Assembly (NCBI RefSeq): GCF_037176765.1 | Contig: NC_090024.1 | Location: 155,123,278-155,187,277, forward strand | Source of the DNA: Anolis sagrei | Lineage: Eukaryota; Chordata; Lepidosauria; Squamata; Anolidae | Direction of reading: 5' to 3' | DNA length: 64,000 nt | In this document: piece by piece, positions 40,541 through 53,189 of the stretch | Position numbering within the stretch: the stretch's first letter is position 1 | Layout of the letters: every line of letters begins with the position of its first letter | Translations under genes and position numbers: made by a program | Notes under the pieces: generated by a model | Seen by the model: the letters and a program-made list of their open reading frames with translations, nothing else | Databases searched by the model: none | What the model was told of the DNA's origin: nothing

Positions 40541-43215
40541 CAAGCAAAGCTTTCTCACAGAAAGGCAAAAATTGGGGTGGGAAGAAGGAGGAAGAGGAGG
40601 AATCTAGGACCCAGGGAGTTCGGAACCGTTTTCTTCTTTTTCTAAACCAACATTGATAGGCAGTCTTTGATTAATGTTATCTATTTGCAAGGGCGATGGC
40701 AAGTTCCTTTTACCGGTCGTTATCATTAAAACGTCCTTAACTAAGCAGTGGCAGTGCATCCCAGAGTCTCCAGTGCATCTACACCAGGCATGGGCAAACT
40801 TGGGCCCTCCCGGTGTTTTGGACTCCAACTCCCATAACTCCTAACAGCCTCAGGCCATTTCCTTTTGCCCCCCTCAGCCGCTTAAGGGAAAAGGAAAGGG
40901 CCTGAGGCTGTTTGGAATTATGGGAGTTGGAGTCCAAAACACCTGGAGGGAGGGCCCAAGTTTGCCCATGCTTGATCTACACTATAATTAATGCAGTTTG
41001 ATCCTACTTTAACTGTCATGGCTCAGTGTTGATCGTTGGAGTTGGATGAGGCACCAGCACTCTGGCAGACAAGTCTTGCAAAATGATATCTCCCATGATT
41101 CCAAAGGGGCCGACCAAGGGCAAGATGGATGGATGGCATCCTTGAAGTGACTGGACTGACCTTGAAGGAGCTGGGGGTGGTGACGGCTGACAGGGAGCTC
41201 TGGCGTGGGATGGTCCATGAGGTCACGAAGAGTCAGAGACGACTGAACGAATGAACAATAACATGATTCCATAACATTGGGTCATGACAGTGGGGTCACA
41301 CTGCATTCATTGTACAGTGTAGATTCAATGGGGGCTCTTGCAACTACAAGGTGCGCTTAGACACCCCCTCCATGTATTCATTGTAGTTTATTTCCAACGA
41401 AGAGTATCTGAGATGTGCTGCAGGGAGCCATACAAGGCATATGTCTTAAGAGTTCTTATAGACATGGACTTCTATAGTAAACATCTAAATCAGGCAAGGG
41501 CAAACATGGGCCTTCCAGGTGTTTTGGACTTCAACTCCCATGATTCCTAGCAGCCTCGGGCTCCTTCCTTTTCCCCCTCAGCCGCTTAAGCGGCTGAGGG
41601 GAAAAAGGAAAGGGCCCGAGGTTGCTAGGAATCGTGGGAGTTGAAGTCCAAAACCCCTGGAAGGCCCAAGTTTGCCTATGCCTGAAGGGGCCTGAGGCTG
41701 TTAGGAATTGTGGAAGTTGAAGTCCAAAACATATGGAGGATCCAAGTTTGCCCATGCCTATTCTAAATAATACCCGAGGTGGCTCCATCCTCTTCTGGGG
41801 CTCATTAAACATAATAAAGAACTCTCCAGTATTAACAGGAATTATTAGCTGTTCATACAGCTCAGCCACTCACTCCAAGAGTTCTTTCTCCCACCCTGAA
41901 CATTATTCCACAGATATATAAACCCAGTTTTCCTAGTTTCCAACAGACCTCACATCTCTGAGGATGCCTGCCATAGATGTGGGGGAAACGTCAGGAGAGA
42001 ATGCTTCTGGGACATGGCCATACAGACTGGAAAAGTCACAGCAACCTAAATAGAAGACAGCTTGTGGCAAGATATTTACGAAGCGGTGCTTCTTATTTTG
42101 GTGTGCTATTAATAGTAGTTAAAACAATCAGAGGCCAATATATTGTTGAAGGCTTTCAAGGCCGGAATCACTGGGTTGTTGTAAGTTTTTTCGGGCTATA
42201 TGGCCATGTTGTAGAGGCATTCTCTCCTGATGTTTTGCCTGCATCTGAGGATACTTGCCGTAGATGCAGGCGAAACGTCAAGAGAGAATGCCTCTAGAAC
42301 ATGGCCATATAGCCGGTAAACCTACAATAACCCAATCAGAGGTCAGTTTTAAGGATTCATGTGTTTTTCTGTTATTATCTAGGAATAGCTTTGTAAAGTT
42401 GCTCCCCTTCTGACATGTTATAAAATGTTAAAACAGTCAGATTAGATGGGAAGTCCACCTCATCTAACTAGCAAAAAGCAGATTCCCATATGTTGGTTTA
42501 CAATTACCCCGAAAATAATAGGTCAAGCTCTATATAATTCTACATAATTTAAAATTAGAAGATTCCTTGTGTTGCTGCTAAAAAAGGGGGGGAGGGGGAT
42601 GAACTGTATTAACAGCTTGATTTTTTGTACTTTACTTTGGATTACATTTAATCTCATTAAGAATATTCACATCTTGCATGAGTTAATTCAGATAGGCATC
42701 CATAGCTCCTGCCCTCCAAATCAGAAGAGTGATGAATGTGCTCTTAATTTTTGTCTGAATTTTAAAGGTACTACTATCCAGGATACTGAATTCCTTGAAG
42801 GTGAATCTAAAATCTGGAGTAGATTCACCAACCTCTGAAATGGGCAAAGGCGTTTTACTTGTTAGCTATCAGGAAACTGGATTCCTGACAGAGGATTTGT
42901 CTTCTTTAAATCCACTTTTTGTAGTTGATTTACCTTATGAATTATAAACAATTATTCAGTTGTTTACCATAGTGTTTGGAGCTATGTACAATGCAATTTT
43001 TGTATTTATCTGCCTTCATTTCCCTTTTATAATTTTTAAACTCTGGTAAAAATTAAACATTTTTTTGTGTGAATTTAATGACTGTTCTACTGTTTTTGTT
43101 CATGTAATTGCTTATATTTTATTAGCAACTGAATTATGATCTCCCATTCTCAACTTTTCCAGTCAAATTCTGAAATGTTTGCAAGAAAAAAAGCAGAGAT
43201 CCATGGTTGTTGTTG

Positions 43216-43264
<49 letters not shown>

Positions 43265-46200
43265 TTTGTAGGTTTTGGTATTTGATATAGGTGGGTCAAA
43301 CTGGAAATACTACAACTGGACACATATTACAACAGTAGCAATATTTGGAAAGTATGATCCTGAACTTATGTGTTATGCTCATTCAAGAGGAGCCAGAGTC
43401 GTTTTAAAAGGTTTGTTCTAACAAGGGTTTGTTCTTAAATCTTTTTTCTTCTTAAATCTTTAAGTGTACCTTTATTCCAAACTAAACTCTTTCCACTTCA
43501 AAATAAAATGGCAGGACTAGGCATGGTTTTAAAAAGGAACCAGTCCAGTCTCCAGTATAAGTTTAACACCAGAAAGTGTTGCTGGGGCAAAAATCCAGGA
43601 AAAGATACAAATCATTTCTGATTAACCACATGCTACAAGAGTACATTGTGTCATTTATTTTCTTTCATTGTTACATTAATGTCCCATTTTTCCTCCAAGT
43701 AGTATACATGATACTCTGGTCTCAAAGATATTCTCACAATAAATATGTGAGAAAGAGTGACCCACCCAAGGTCACACAGAAAATGTTGTATTTCAGTCAG
43801 GACTTGAACCCATTTTCCCCTCATTCTAGTCCAACGTCTTCATATTATGCCAACTCTGTTGGAAGACTTCAATCACAGTGGGATAAATGCAGATCAGTGA
43901 GGGGATTCTGTGCAAACAATGTACACCCTTGAAAAAGGGTGGCTACTACTTCTCATTTTTTGGCTAAAAGACTCAAGTAGAGGTTTCACTAAATCCTTTA
44001 GGCAAACCTTTCAGATGACCAGGACATGTTTTTGAAAGCTTTAAGTGTCACCTTGTCCTAAATCATGTCTGATGATACTGTGATGTTATGAATTAATCAG
44101 GAAAATGTGTTTAATTTGTTCGTAGTAGTAATATAGGAATCTGTTGAGACAGGGTTAGAGAATGGAATTTTGTCAGTGAGTGGTGATTGGCGGAATGTCT
44201 GAGGAAATTTGAATAAATTTGATGGTGATGTGGAAATGAAGAGGGTATCAGGGTTCTTTAGTGAATAGGGTTTAAGACTTTGCATTATTTAAGCGAGTTA
44301 GGAGAGGGTTCGAGTTTGATGGGAGATGAAAGCGAAGGACAGGATTTTAAATATTTTATATACTTTTATGTTATGTCCAAATTGTGTAAACACAGTAGAC
44401 TTTCAATTAACCAGAACCCAAGCAGCCTGAACACTCAAGCAACCAGCAAAGAATAAGTAAATAAATTAGGAAGAATTTCCTGACCATAAGAGCTGTTCAA
44501 CAGTTGAACTCTCTCCCTCGGAATGTGGTGGAGGCTCTATCTTTGGAGGCTTTTAAACAGGTTGGATATCTATCTGTTGGGGGGGGGGGGTGTGCTTTGA
44601 TTGTGCTTTCCCTGCATGGCAGGGGGTTGGTTTGGATAACCCATGAGATATCTTCCAACTCTATGATTCTAAATAAATAAAAACTAAAAAAAACTACTTT
44701 AAATAAAAATTATAATAAAATCATTTTTATAATATAAGAAAATGCAGTTTTTATATTGTAAAACTACATTATGTTCAGTTAAGTTTGTTTTTGTCTTCAA
44801 TAATGCAAATAAATAAGTAAAATAAATAAATTTGCTTTTAATTATTGTATTTTAATATTTGTATCAAATCAGTACAGAGTTTGTGGTATGGGTGTAGTAT
44901 TGGGGTAATTCTCAAGTGACTAAAAAGAACATTTATACAGCATCTACCAATCCCTATGGATGCCGGTTAACTGAAAACCTACTTTATTATTTTTGTATTA
45001 CATTCTTTTGGACTCTGGGAAGGCAATATATTAAAAACTTAGTCCAGACAGCAGATAATAAAGGTGGTATTCAATAAAGATAATAGATCAATGACATCTC
45101 ATATGTGAACCACACAGATATCTAGGAGATTTCTGCAGATGGTGGCCAAGGCAGTGGGACAGGAAAAGGCCTTCACATTGGAGGCAAAGTTGGAGATAGG
45201 GCAAGACTCTCTTATTCAGTGCCAGTGTGAGAGATTAGTGAAAGACTTCACATTTGGGAGCAGTGGAAGTATAACCAGCACCTCACAGATACATCTTGCT
45301 TAGAAGTGACCCTCTACTAGGCATTTCATACATAGTTTACTTAATGCCACTAATAATTCAATTACATATACCGGTGTGTGTATATATTGCCTTGGATAGA
45401 AATTTCTCCTCATGGAAGCCCTGACCTGCTGATAAATAATGTTTGCCTTACAATGCATACAGAGAGCTTCTGCTGCAAGGCTCCCAACTTTTGTGAAAAC
45501 CTATTCCTTATGGGTCTGTTGCCTCATGTGGGATTCTGCCAGCATGGCTATAGGATCGCAGTGCAATAATTATATGTGTAAAGATAATTGTACTGGATCT
45601 CTTGCCTGAAGACCTTCCTTGTAGGGTGAAACCTCATATAACTGAGAATGGTGTCATTTAATTGTACTGTATTTGTATATCAGCTCCCATAATGTTGCTT
45701 GCCCTTCCACCACTTCATTTTCAGTCTCTCCTGATAGAAATGAATCCCAACCACAGTTTTATTAATTTATGCCATTATATTTTATCATGATAATATAAAT
45801 GTTGTCTCTCTGTTGTATTAATGTAATAGCCAACTAATCACTATTTGTGCTTTAGGAGATGTAGCTGTGACAAAAATTGTTGACCCTGCCTTCAGAGCAG
45901 CTTGGATAAATGAGCAGGTAGAATTGGCCAAAAGGCAGTACATGGATGGAATCAATATAGACATTGAGCAAGAAGTGGCTAAATCTTCTCCCGAATACTA
46001 TGCACTGACAGCTTTGGTTAAAGAAACAACGGATGCTTTTCACAAAGAGATTCCAGGATCACAGGTAAAAATGTCTAGTCTTTCAGAAATATTACTTCAC
46101 ATTGGCCAGATATCTTATTTATTAATGCAAGAAATGTATATGCTGCTCTTAAAAAGTATAAAGTCCTCAAAGTGCCTCATAAGCAAAAATTATTAATAGG

Positions 46201-49200
46201 ATATGTATTGTATAGCACCCAGTTAGAAACCATGTTTTTTTAAATTAAATTTGGATGTAGGAAATCAAACAGTAGCCTAATATCAATAAAACAAACTTCT
46301 GAAACTCCTAAAAGCTGAAGTCAGTTTTTACATCTAGACTCGTGGCAAATAGAAAAAAATCATCAGTAACATTTCTAAAATGTTCTTTCTTACATTGAGT
46401 TCAAAACAATAAACATGGCTCTACTCCAGTCCATATCTTTAATTGTAAAACAATTCTGGGTGCATCTACATTGCGGAATTAATGCAGTTTGACACTTGAA
46501 CTGTCATGGCTCAAAGAGATTTCCCCCCTTTGTTTCTTTCACAGGTAACCTTTGATATAGCTTGGTGTCCAGATTGTGTGGATAAAAGATGTTACAATTA
46601 CACTGGGATTGCAGAGTCCTGTGATTTTGTGTTCGTGATGTCTTACGATGAACAGAGTCAGGTGTGGTCAGACTGCATAGCAAGAGGCAATGCTCCATTC
46701 AACCAAACAATTGCTGGTAAGAACCAAAATGCCAAAAATGCTGAGGTTGGTTTTTTTTGGGGTGGAGGGAGAAATACTTGGTTCGCTATTCCAGGAGTAA
46801 TAAAATTTATGTTAAGTAACATTTTTATCCTGCGCTTCAGTCAGAAAAGTTCCCAGAAGAGCAGACAAAAATCCCTGTTTATCACATAAAATTATACTGC
46901 ATGGTGTGCTTATAATTCTTCAAAATATAGACTGTGGTTTTTCTGGAAATATACCCCATTAAATACAGTGAAATATATTTTTGAATAACAATTAATAGGA
47001 GAGCTGTGTTAGAGATGTGTACCATCTCTTTAATGGTACACATAGCAAGATGCTATTTTAAACCATGTAAATGTTTCATTTTCATTTTTATTTGTTTATA
47101 AAATAAAAAAATGTTTATATTAGGAATAAGAATAATCAGTCTTGTTTAAAAGCAAAACCTTTTGATCCACCTATGCTTTGAAAGAGACCTCTTGGCACAT
47201 TAAAAGACACATGAGAGTGTTGCAACACACATGCAAGTTGTTTGCCTGAGATAGTGACATTTTTGCTTTCTGATGGTTCAATGTTCACACATTTTGTTTC
47301 ATGCACAAAAATATTTTAAAATACTACATAAATAACCATCAGGCTCTGAAGAAGAAGAAAATTTCACATTTAGGCTTGCGTTCCATCACCAAGATATCTC
47401 ATTTTGTACATATGCAGATATTCCAAAAATCTGAAAAAATCTAAAATCTCCACAATTTTAATGGTCCTAAGTATTTCAGATAAGGGATACTCTATCTATA
47501 GGTGGCTAGCTGAAGTAGTAGAAAATCTTAATTTACTTGTTACTTTTTCTTGCTTTTAATTTCCTATATTCTTATTTAAGGTGTTCTTTTCATGATTGTG
47601 TTAATAAATAAATCACAAGGAAAACTAAAAAACAACATTCTGAATGTGAAAGAGATTTTAGCTTGAATGTCTGTATTGGTAACTTTTTATTATTTTTGAT
47701 ACAAATGTTGCTACAAGATAAAAAAAGAATACAAGCCTTTTGAACTTTCTAATTTTATATTCAATTAGGATATGAACAATACATTAGCATGGGCATTGAC
47801 CCATACAAGATTGTGATGGGTGTTCCATGGTATGGATATGATTATACCTGTCTAAGCTTAACCAAGGTAAGAGAAAAGAAAGGCTTTGCTTTTTGGGTGT
47901 GAGGATTTTAAAACGATTTCTTCTTGGTATTTTATTATATTATGTAACATAACCTGCCTTTCTTCAGGATCACATTTGTTCCATTGCAAAAGTCCCTTTC
48001 CGAGGGGCTCCATGTAGTGATGCTGCAGGACGTCAAGTCCCCTATAAAGGAATAATGTCTGAGGAAAAGTCTTCTTTTACTGGGATCCTGTGGAATGATG
48101 AATACAAAGCCCCATTTTTAGAATACAAGGTAAGTTGCAACTTTAAAAGTTGTTTGTTAAAAAAGAAAGCAGAACAAGTAGAAAATAATATCATGTCTCT
48201 CATCTTTCCCAATTCTGCAGTTTTAAAGACAGGTGTCGAATAAATCACGTATACAATATTTCGTTTTCACTGAGTGCAAAACAGATAGCTGAATTAATTC
48301 AGTAATATTATATCTATTCTGTCCCCTTCTACTTTCCCCAAATCCTATGCATAAATGTCTGCCTGCACAATATATTGTTCAGCTATTCTCATTATGATAT
48401 TTCATTTGTATAATGCAAAGGAACTTAGAAAACAAAACAAAAAATAATAGCCGTCCTGCCTGTGTATTGATGTCTTCTGGGAGGCCCTTTTCTCTTTCTA
48501 CTTCCTGCACAAGAACATCTGGTGCTAACAGGGGACAGGGCCTTTTGGGGTGACTGTTCCCGGGCTCTGCAACAAGTCTTCTTAAAAAGTTAAAACTTTC
48601 TTCCTCTGTGCTATCTTTTCAGAGACTGTCAAACACTTTTTTGTTTCAGCAAGCTTTTGAAGATAGCTCATGGGGCTTTTATCGTGTGCTGTACTGTCTC
48701 TTCATTGCTTTCTTTCTAATGGCTGTGCTTTCAATTGGTACTAATTTTACTGATAAGTTTCATTACCTATTAAAATTCTGAACAAGACATTATTTTGCTA
48801 TGTTAATTTTAACTGTAGTGGGGCCCTTCCAGACAGGCCCTGTATCCCAGGATCTGATGCTAGATAATCCGTTTATCCCAGATTATCTGGCAGTGCGGAC
48901 TCATATAATCCAGTTTAAAGCAGAAAATCTGGGATCAGATCCTGGGATATAGGGTCTGTCTGGAAGGCCCCGTGATCTGTTCTGAATACTGGATTGGGAG
49001 AAAATGGGATATAAACAAACAGGATGACAACAGCAAGAGGGAAAGACACATATGAAATCAGTAAACAAGTGGGAGAGGCTTTTCTTGCTTTTATTCTTTC
49101 ATTCTTATGAAGTTCCTTCCTTCTTGTTTACTTCCATAAACATGAGATTTCAGAGCAGAATATAGGTTTACAAAAGAAAATATAAACAATGGTGAAAAAG

Positions 49201-49795
49201 CATCAAACACAAAGCAGAAATTAAAGAGCAATTTCAGTGCTTTAAAAAGCTATTGACTTCCTTATTTTATGTTACAGCATTAAGTTTCTTGACCATTATA
49301 CCCTTTTAATGCAACCCTAATCCATAGGGTCCCTTGGATTTTTTCTGTATGTATAGGGACACCTAAACTTGTAAGACTGGTTTGAAAAGAATTCAGGAAG
49401 CATGCTAACATGTTAGTGTACAGATTCCTTGTTTCAAAAAGCAGAACCAAGTAGAAACAGAGAAGTTTACCAACAGCACACACTTTTTTCCTGCAGCTAT
49501 AATCAACCTATTTTAGCTGAATATGGGAATACCCAAGGTTATGAACTTGGTTTAAAAAGAGACCTTTAAATGTGCTCTCCCTTTCATTCTTTTGTAGGCT
49601 CCAAATGGTGTTTTTCATCAAGTGTGGTTTGATGATCCCAGAAGCATTTCTCTGAAGGCAGCCTATGTAACAGAGCGTGGCTTGAGGGGTATCGGTATGT
49701 GGAACGGAGATTGCCTTAACTACTCAGGAGGTTCTGTCGCACAAGAGCAAACAGAAGCCATGTGGGAGGCCTTGACCCCAGATTGGTCTAATTAG
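40366..49795 (+). CDS. CTBS: Di-N-acetylchitobiase, complete copy 1 (7 exons, 376 aa)
   Basis: Lysosomal glycosidase of family GH18 that splits the reducing-end GlcNAc of the chitobiose core during breakdown of Asn-linked glycoproteins. Exons: 40366-40518, 43272-43410, 45856-46064, 46545-46716, 47769-47866, 47968-48129, 49598-49795. All junctions are GT-AG and in phase; the stop is TAG at 49793-49795. Residues 1-31 are a signal peptide; mature protein begins near ACPCREPELCKPI. The GH18 motif DGINIDIE is at residues 128-135, with the last Glu the expected proton donor. VMSYDEQSQ, GVPWYGYDYTC, FRGAPCSDAAGRQVPYK and the C-terminal RGIGMWN all match mammalian CTBS. Human CTBS is about 385 residues, so this copy is full length. 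It lies 1.8 kb downstream of vitellogenin. Confidence 0.96.
40785..40974. mobile_element. hAT MITE with perfect 8-bp duplication in CTBS intron 1
   Basis: Near-palindrome from CAGGCATGGGCAAACTTGGG to CCAAGTTTGCCCATGCTTG, flanked by ATCTACAC at 40777-40784 and 40975-40982. Confidence 0.92.
41491..41760. mobile_element. hAT MITE with duplicated right arm
   Basis: Same family as 40785-40974. A full palindrome (41491-41686) is followed by an extra right arm to 41760. ATCTAAAT (41483-41490) and TTCTAAAT (41761-41768) match at 7 of 8 bases around the whole unit. Confidence 0.82.
41871..42050 (+). mobile_element. Penelope-like repeat arm
   Basis: GAGTTCTTTCTCCCACCCTG, CTGAGGATGCCTGCCATAG, GGGAAACGTCAGGAGAGAAT; core with one changed stem base. 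Confidence 0.75.
42141..42335. mobile_element. Penelope-like palindromic repeat in CTBS intron 1
   Basis: Reverse arm 42141-42246 (TATTGTTGAAGGCTTTCAAG onward) meets forward arm 42244-42335 (CTGAGGATACTTGCCGTAGA onward, GCAGGCGAAACGTC). Confidence 0.8.
42345..43205. other. CTBS copy 1 intron 1, nothing recognised
   Basis: A/T-rich with no repeat family that I recognise. It ends in the (TTA)n tract next to exon 2. Confidence 0.4.
43213..43265. repeat. (TTA)n microsatellite at the exon-2 splice acceptor of CTBS copy 1
   Basis: TTA units run from about 43218 to 43265; the acceptor AG is at 43270-43271, so the repeat occupies the branch-point and pyrimidine-tract region. Confidence 0.9.
44455..44685 (+). 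mobile_element. CR1 LINE 3' end
   Basis: GGAAGAATTTCCTGACCATA, CTCCCTCGGAATGTGGTGGA, GCATGGCAGGGGGTTGG and CTTCCAACTCTATGATTCTA. Confidence 0.85.
44690..45855. other. CTBS copy 1 intron 2, nothing recognised
   Basis: A/T-rich, no repeat family recognised. Confidence 0.4.
47165..47505 (-). mobile_element. Kanga/Tc2-like element, reverse
   Basis: Reverse counterpart of 13352-13668: GCCTGAGATAGTGACATTTT, CTTTCTGATGGTTCAATG, GTTTCATGCACAAAAATATT and the terminal CAGATAAGGGATACTC. Confidence 0.65.
48819..48972. mobile_element. MITE with inverted ends, CTBS intron 6
   Basis: GGGCCCTTCCAGACAGGCCC pairs with the reverse of GGGTCTGTCTGGAAGGCCCC; inner arms GTATCCCAGGATCTGATGC and GATCAGATCCTGGGATAT also pair. 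Confidence 0.82.
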
Positions 49796-49916
49796 GAAAC
49801 TTGTTCTTGCTGTGTGCATCTTTTCACATATATCTTTTCTTAATTACATGTTAATAATTTTAATGCATTATTGTTAAACTGCCTTTTGGAAAAAGAACAA
49901 ATGAATGAACATAATC

Positions 49917-49922
49917 AATAAA
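49917..49922 (+). promoter_or_regulatory. Polyadenylation signal of CTBS copy 1
   Basis: AATAAA 122 bp after the TAG stop, in A/T-rich 3' UTR. First canonical hexamer after the coding end. Confidence 0.7.
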
Positions 49923-50519
49923 GAAATATATTAAATTAATCTAAACTATCTTATCATCCCATTTATGTTTTCTTCCATCTCTGTACTTGATGTTGTTAGC
50001 TTTGAGTATGAATATGCAGAATGGAGGGAAAGCAAAAGAACTCAAAAGGAGAATAGCGCTTAAATATTAATCCCCTCTCTTTTCCATAGTTCTTCTACAT
50101 CTATACATTATTCTGCCTATTACCTTCACGATAACAATGCCCAGATAATCTGTAATCCACAATTTGATCCTCAAATTCCTTTCTCCAAGGAGATGGGATA
50201 ATAGTGATGGATCCATAAGCGAAGGCTTTAGAATTGTGACTGCAAACCGGATGGTTTGTTCATCGTTTATAAGTGTGTAGAAACAAATATTGCAGTCACA
50301 TTAAGTGTATTGTGTATTAAGGAAATAAATAATTCTACTTGCTGTGAACTTAATATAACTTCTATAGCTTCTGTCTAGATTTAAAATATGTATCCTAAGA
50401 AAGAATATTATAGATCTGTACATCAAATTAAAAAAATTAAGTTGTATGTGAGGACATATTCATTTGACTAGATCCATAGCAAAAGGAAAAACAAAGAAAT
50501 GTAGGACTACTACATGGAA

Positions 50520-52310
50520 TAGATGCTAAAAGAGCACAAAGAAAAAAGATAATTGCTCAACAACTTTGCCTTGGTCTTCTTCCAAAAGGAAACATCAGCC
50601 TGTAGGAAATAGGGCAGATAATGCAGTAGGGAAAATGCAGCACAGAATAGGTAAAAGAGGTAATACATGAAAATCTGGCTACTATAAGTGAATTCAAAAT
50701 TTCGGAGCGAGTAGACCTACATCCAAGGATAATACAAAAACTGGTAGAAGCCATCTCAGAACCACTGGCAATAATCTTGGATAATTACTGTAAAATGTGA
50801 AAAATACCAGATTGAAGAGGGACAAATATCCTCATCTTCAACAAAGGATCCAAACAGCTATCTCCCAGTTAGCTCGACCCCATCAAAGATTCCAAAGCAG
50901 GTAATTAAACAGACAATCTGTAAACATTTAGAAAGGGATGCCATGCTCACTAATAGCAAAATAAGTCATGGTAGTCTAATCTCTTGTTTTGACTTTAAGC
51001 TTGGTAGATGATGTGGATGTAGCATATCTTGATTTTATTAAGGTCTTTGACAAGGTCGTTCATAATATTCTTAAAACAAGCTGGTAAAATCTTGAAACAA
51101 GCTTGACAATGCTATTGTTAGGTGGATTGGGAATTGGTTGATTGTCTGATTCCCAATCCTACAGAGAAGTGACCAGTGGCACAGGTTTCTGTTCCAGGCC
51201 CAGTGCTATTCAACATGTTTATAAATGATTTGGATGGTGGGCAGGGGCGGCTCAACCCATTACGCAAAGTAAGCATTTGCAGTATACTTGATTTTGCCCA
51301 GGGGCGCTCTTGAGGCGCTCTTGGGGGAAAATAGACCTTGACATATGCAAGTTGTAATTACTGGGATGTATAGTTCACCTAAAATCAAAGAGCATTCTGA
51401 ACTCCACCAATGATGGAATTGAACCAAATATGGCACACAGAACTCCCATGACGAACAGAAAATATATATCAGTGATTGGTTGGGGGGGGGGGGACCAAAA
51501 TATTGTTTGCTTACTGTTGAAAATTACCTAGGGCCGCCTCTGATGGTGGGCTAGGGGGGATACTTATCAAATTTGCAGATGACACCAAATTAGGAGTGGT
51601 AGTTATCTTAGAGGACAGGTTCAGAATCCAAAATGAATCTTAAAAGATATGTCAGCTGTTCCAAAATTAACAAAATGAATTTTAACCGGGGTAAATGTAA
51701 GGGAGAAAGGCTGTAATGCACAGATATAGGATACTTGGCTTGACAACAATACATGTAAAAGAGATCTTGGAATTTTAGTAGCCCACAAGCTGAGCACGAG
51801 TCAACAGTGTGATACAGCAGCTAAAAAGCCAACACAGTTCTAGGCTGCTGCATCAATAGGAGTATAGTGTTAAGATCGAGGGAAGTCATAGTCCCCCGTC
51901 CCCCCCAGTTCTGCTATGGTCAGACCTCACCTGGCGAGGCACCACAATTGAAGGATACTGACAAGCTGGAAGGTGTCCAGAGGAGGGCGACTAAAACGAC
52001 CAAATGTTTAGAAACCATGTCCTATGAGAAACAACTTAGGGAGCTTGGTATGTTAAGCTTGAAGAAGAGGTCGAGAGGGGACATGATTACCATGTTTAAC
52101 TATTTGAAAGCATGCCACATTGAGGAAGGAACCAGTTTGTTTTCACATGTTCCAGAAACGAGGCAATGCTCCAGAAACAGCAATGGATTTAAAGTACAAG
52201 AACAGAGATTCCACCTAAATAATAGGAAGACTTTATTGATGTTAAGAACTGTTGCCCAATGGAATCTGCTGTCACAAGGTTACCTCAAAATCTAGTTCTC
52301 TGGAGCTTTT
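50520..52310 (+). mobile_element. CR1 LINE, long decayed fragment between the two CTBS genes
   Basis: Reverse-transcriptase signatures in order: VAYLDFIKVFDKVVHN (51020-51067), a P.LFN.FINDLD stretch just before 51234, KFADDTKLG after 51550, then ORF 51867-52295 (DKLEGVQRRATKTT, EKQLRELGMLSLKKRSRGDM, QEQRFHLNNRKT). Several frame breaks. A hAT element (51242-51542) splits it within the FINDLD region. Confidence 0.88.
51242..51542. mobile_element. hAT element inserted in CR1, perfect 8-bp duplication
   Basis: 301 bp from CAGGGGCGGCTCAACCCATT to AGGGCCGCCTCTG; ATGGTGGG flanks at 51234-51241 and 51543-51550. Related to the older copy at 2119-2345. Confidence 0.93.
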
Positions 52311-53030
52311 TAAACAGGTACTGGAGGGCTTTCTGTCAGGAGTGCTTTGGTTTGTGTGTTCATGTCTGTATTTGTGGTTTCTACCAACTCTGATTCTATA
52401 CAAAGCATATTATCTGCAGAAATCAAGGTCCATTATTTTCCATGGAAATGGCAGCAAGAGACTGGACCAGTTAATCAGTACCATTCTGCTACTGAGGTCA
52501 AAGTGCATAGTTAATGTACTTATCTTATTCAGCAGATGGTGACTGCTGTGCTCACAAATATCCTTTACCTTCTCCTCTACAATGTCTTCTATATGGGAAT
52601 TTATAATTAGTTTTTTCTTCTTGTGTGATATTTTCATTTTTTAAAATAATCAGAGCAAATGTTTGTTTAGAAACATACTGTTCTGATTTATTTGTGATGA
52701 CTGCCAGCAGCTTTCCAAGGTTTCAGATAGAAGCGTTTCTCAGTCCTACCTGCACAGCATGTCACGGAGCTAGAGGCCTTCTCCATGCATTTTTTCAGTT
52801 TCTCACACATCCTCAAAGTGAATTTACATATTCTTCTCAAAGTACCAAATGATTTCCAGGCAGCATTTTCAGATTCTCCAAATAACAATAGTGGATAGTT
52901 GAAACTTATGACATACAGCATTGACAACCAAGCAATAGGAATTAATAATCACTTGAGGGAGGACCGTGAACCCTGCACACTTTGCTGGATTTCTCCCCCT
53001 TTTAAACCAGCTCCTCACCAACTTTGATCG
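52311..53030. other. Intergenic stretch upstream of CTBS copy 2
   Basis: No gene seen. Remains of CR1 3' UTR to about 52400, then unrecognised sequence. Confidence 0.4.
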
Positions 53031-53189
53031 TTTGGACTTCAGCTCCCAGAATCCCTACTCATTGGCCAAGGCAGCTGAGGGTTCTGGGAATCGAAGTCTA
53101 CGCGGCTTCTTTCGCGACAAAGTGGTTTGGCCCGTCCCGCCTCCCGTAGACTGAATAAGGCGAGGAGGAAAGAACGCAAAACAGCCCTT

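Noticed and set aside
40014-40568. 184-residue reverse-strand open frame over the CTBS promoter
   Set aside because: It is the antisense of a CpG-rich first exon; length reflects GC content and there is no recognisable domain.
42569-42838. 89-residue open frame in CTBS intron 1
   Set aside because: No homology, no splice context, not conserved in copy 2.
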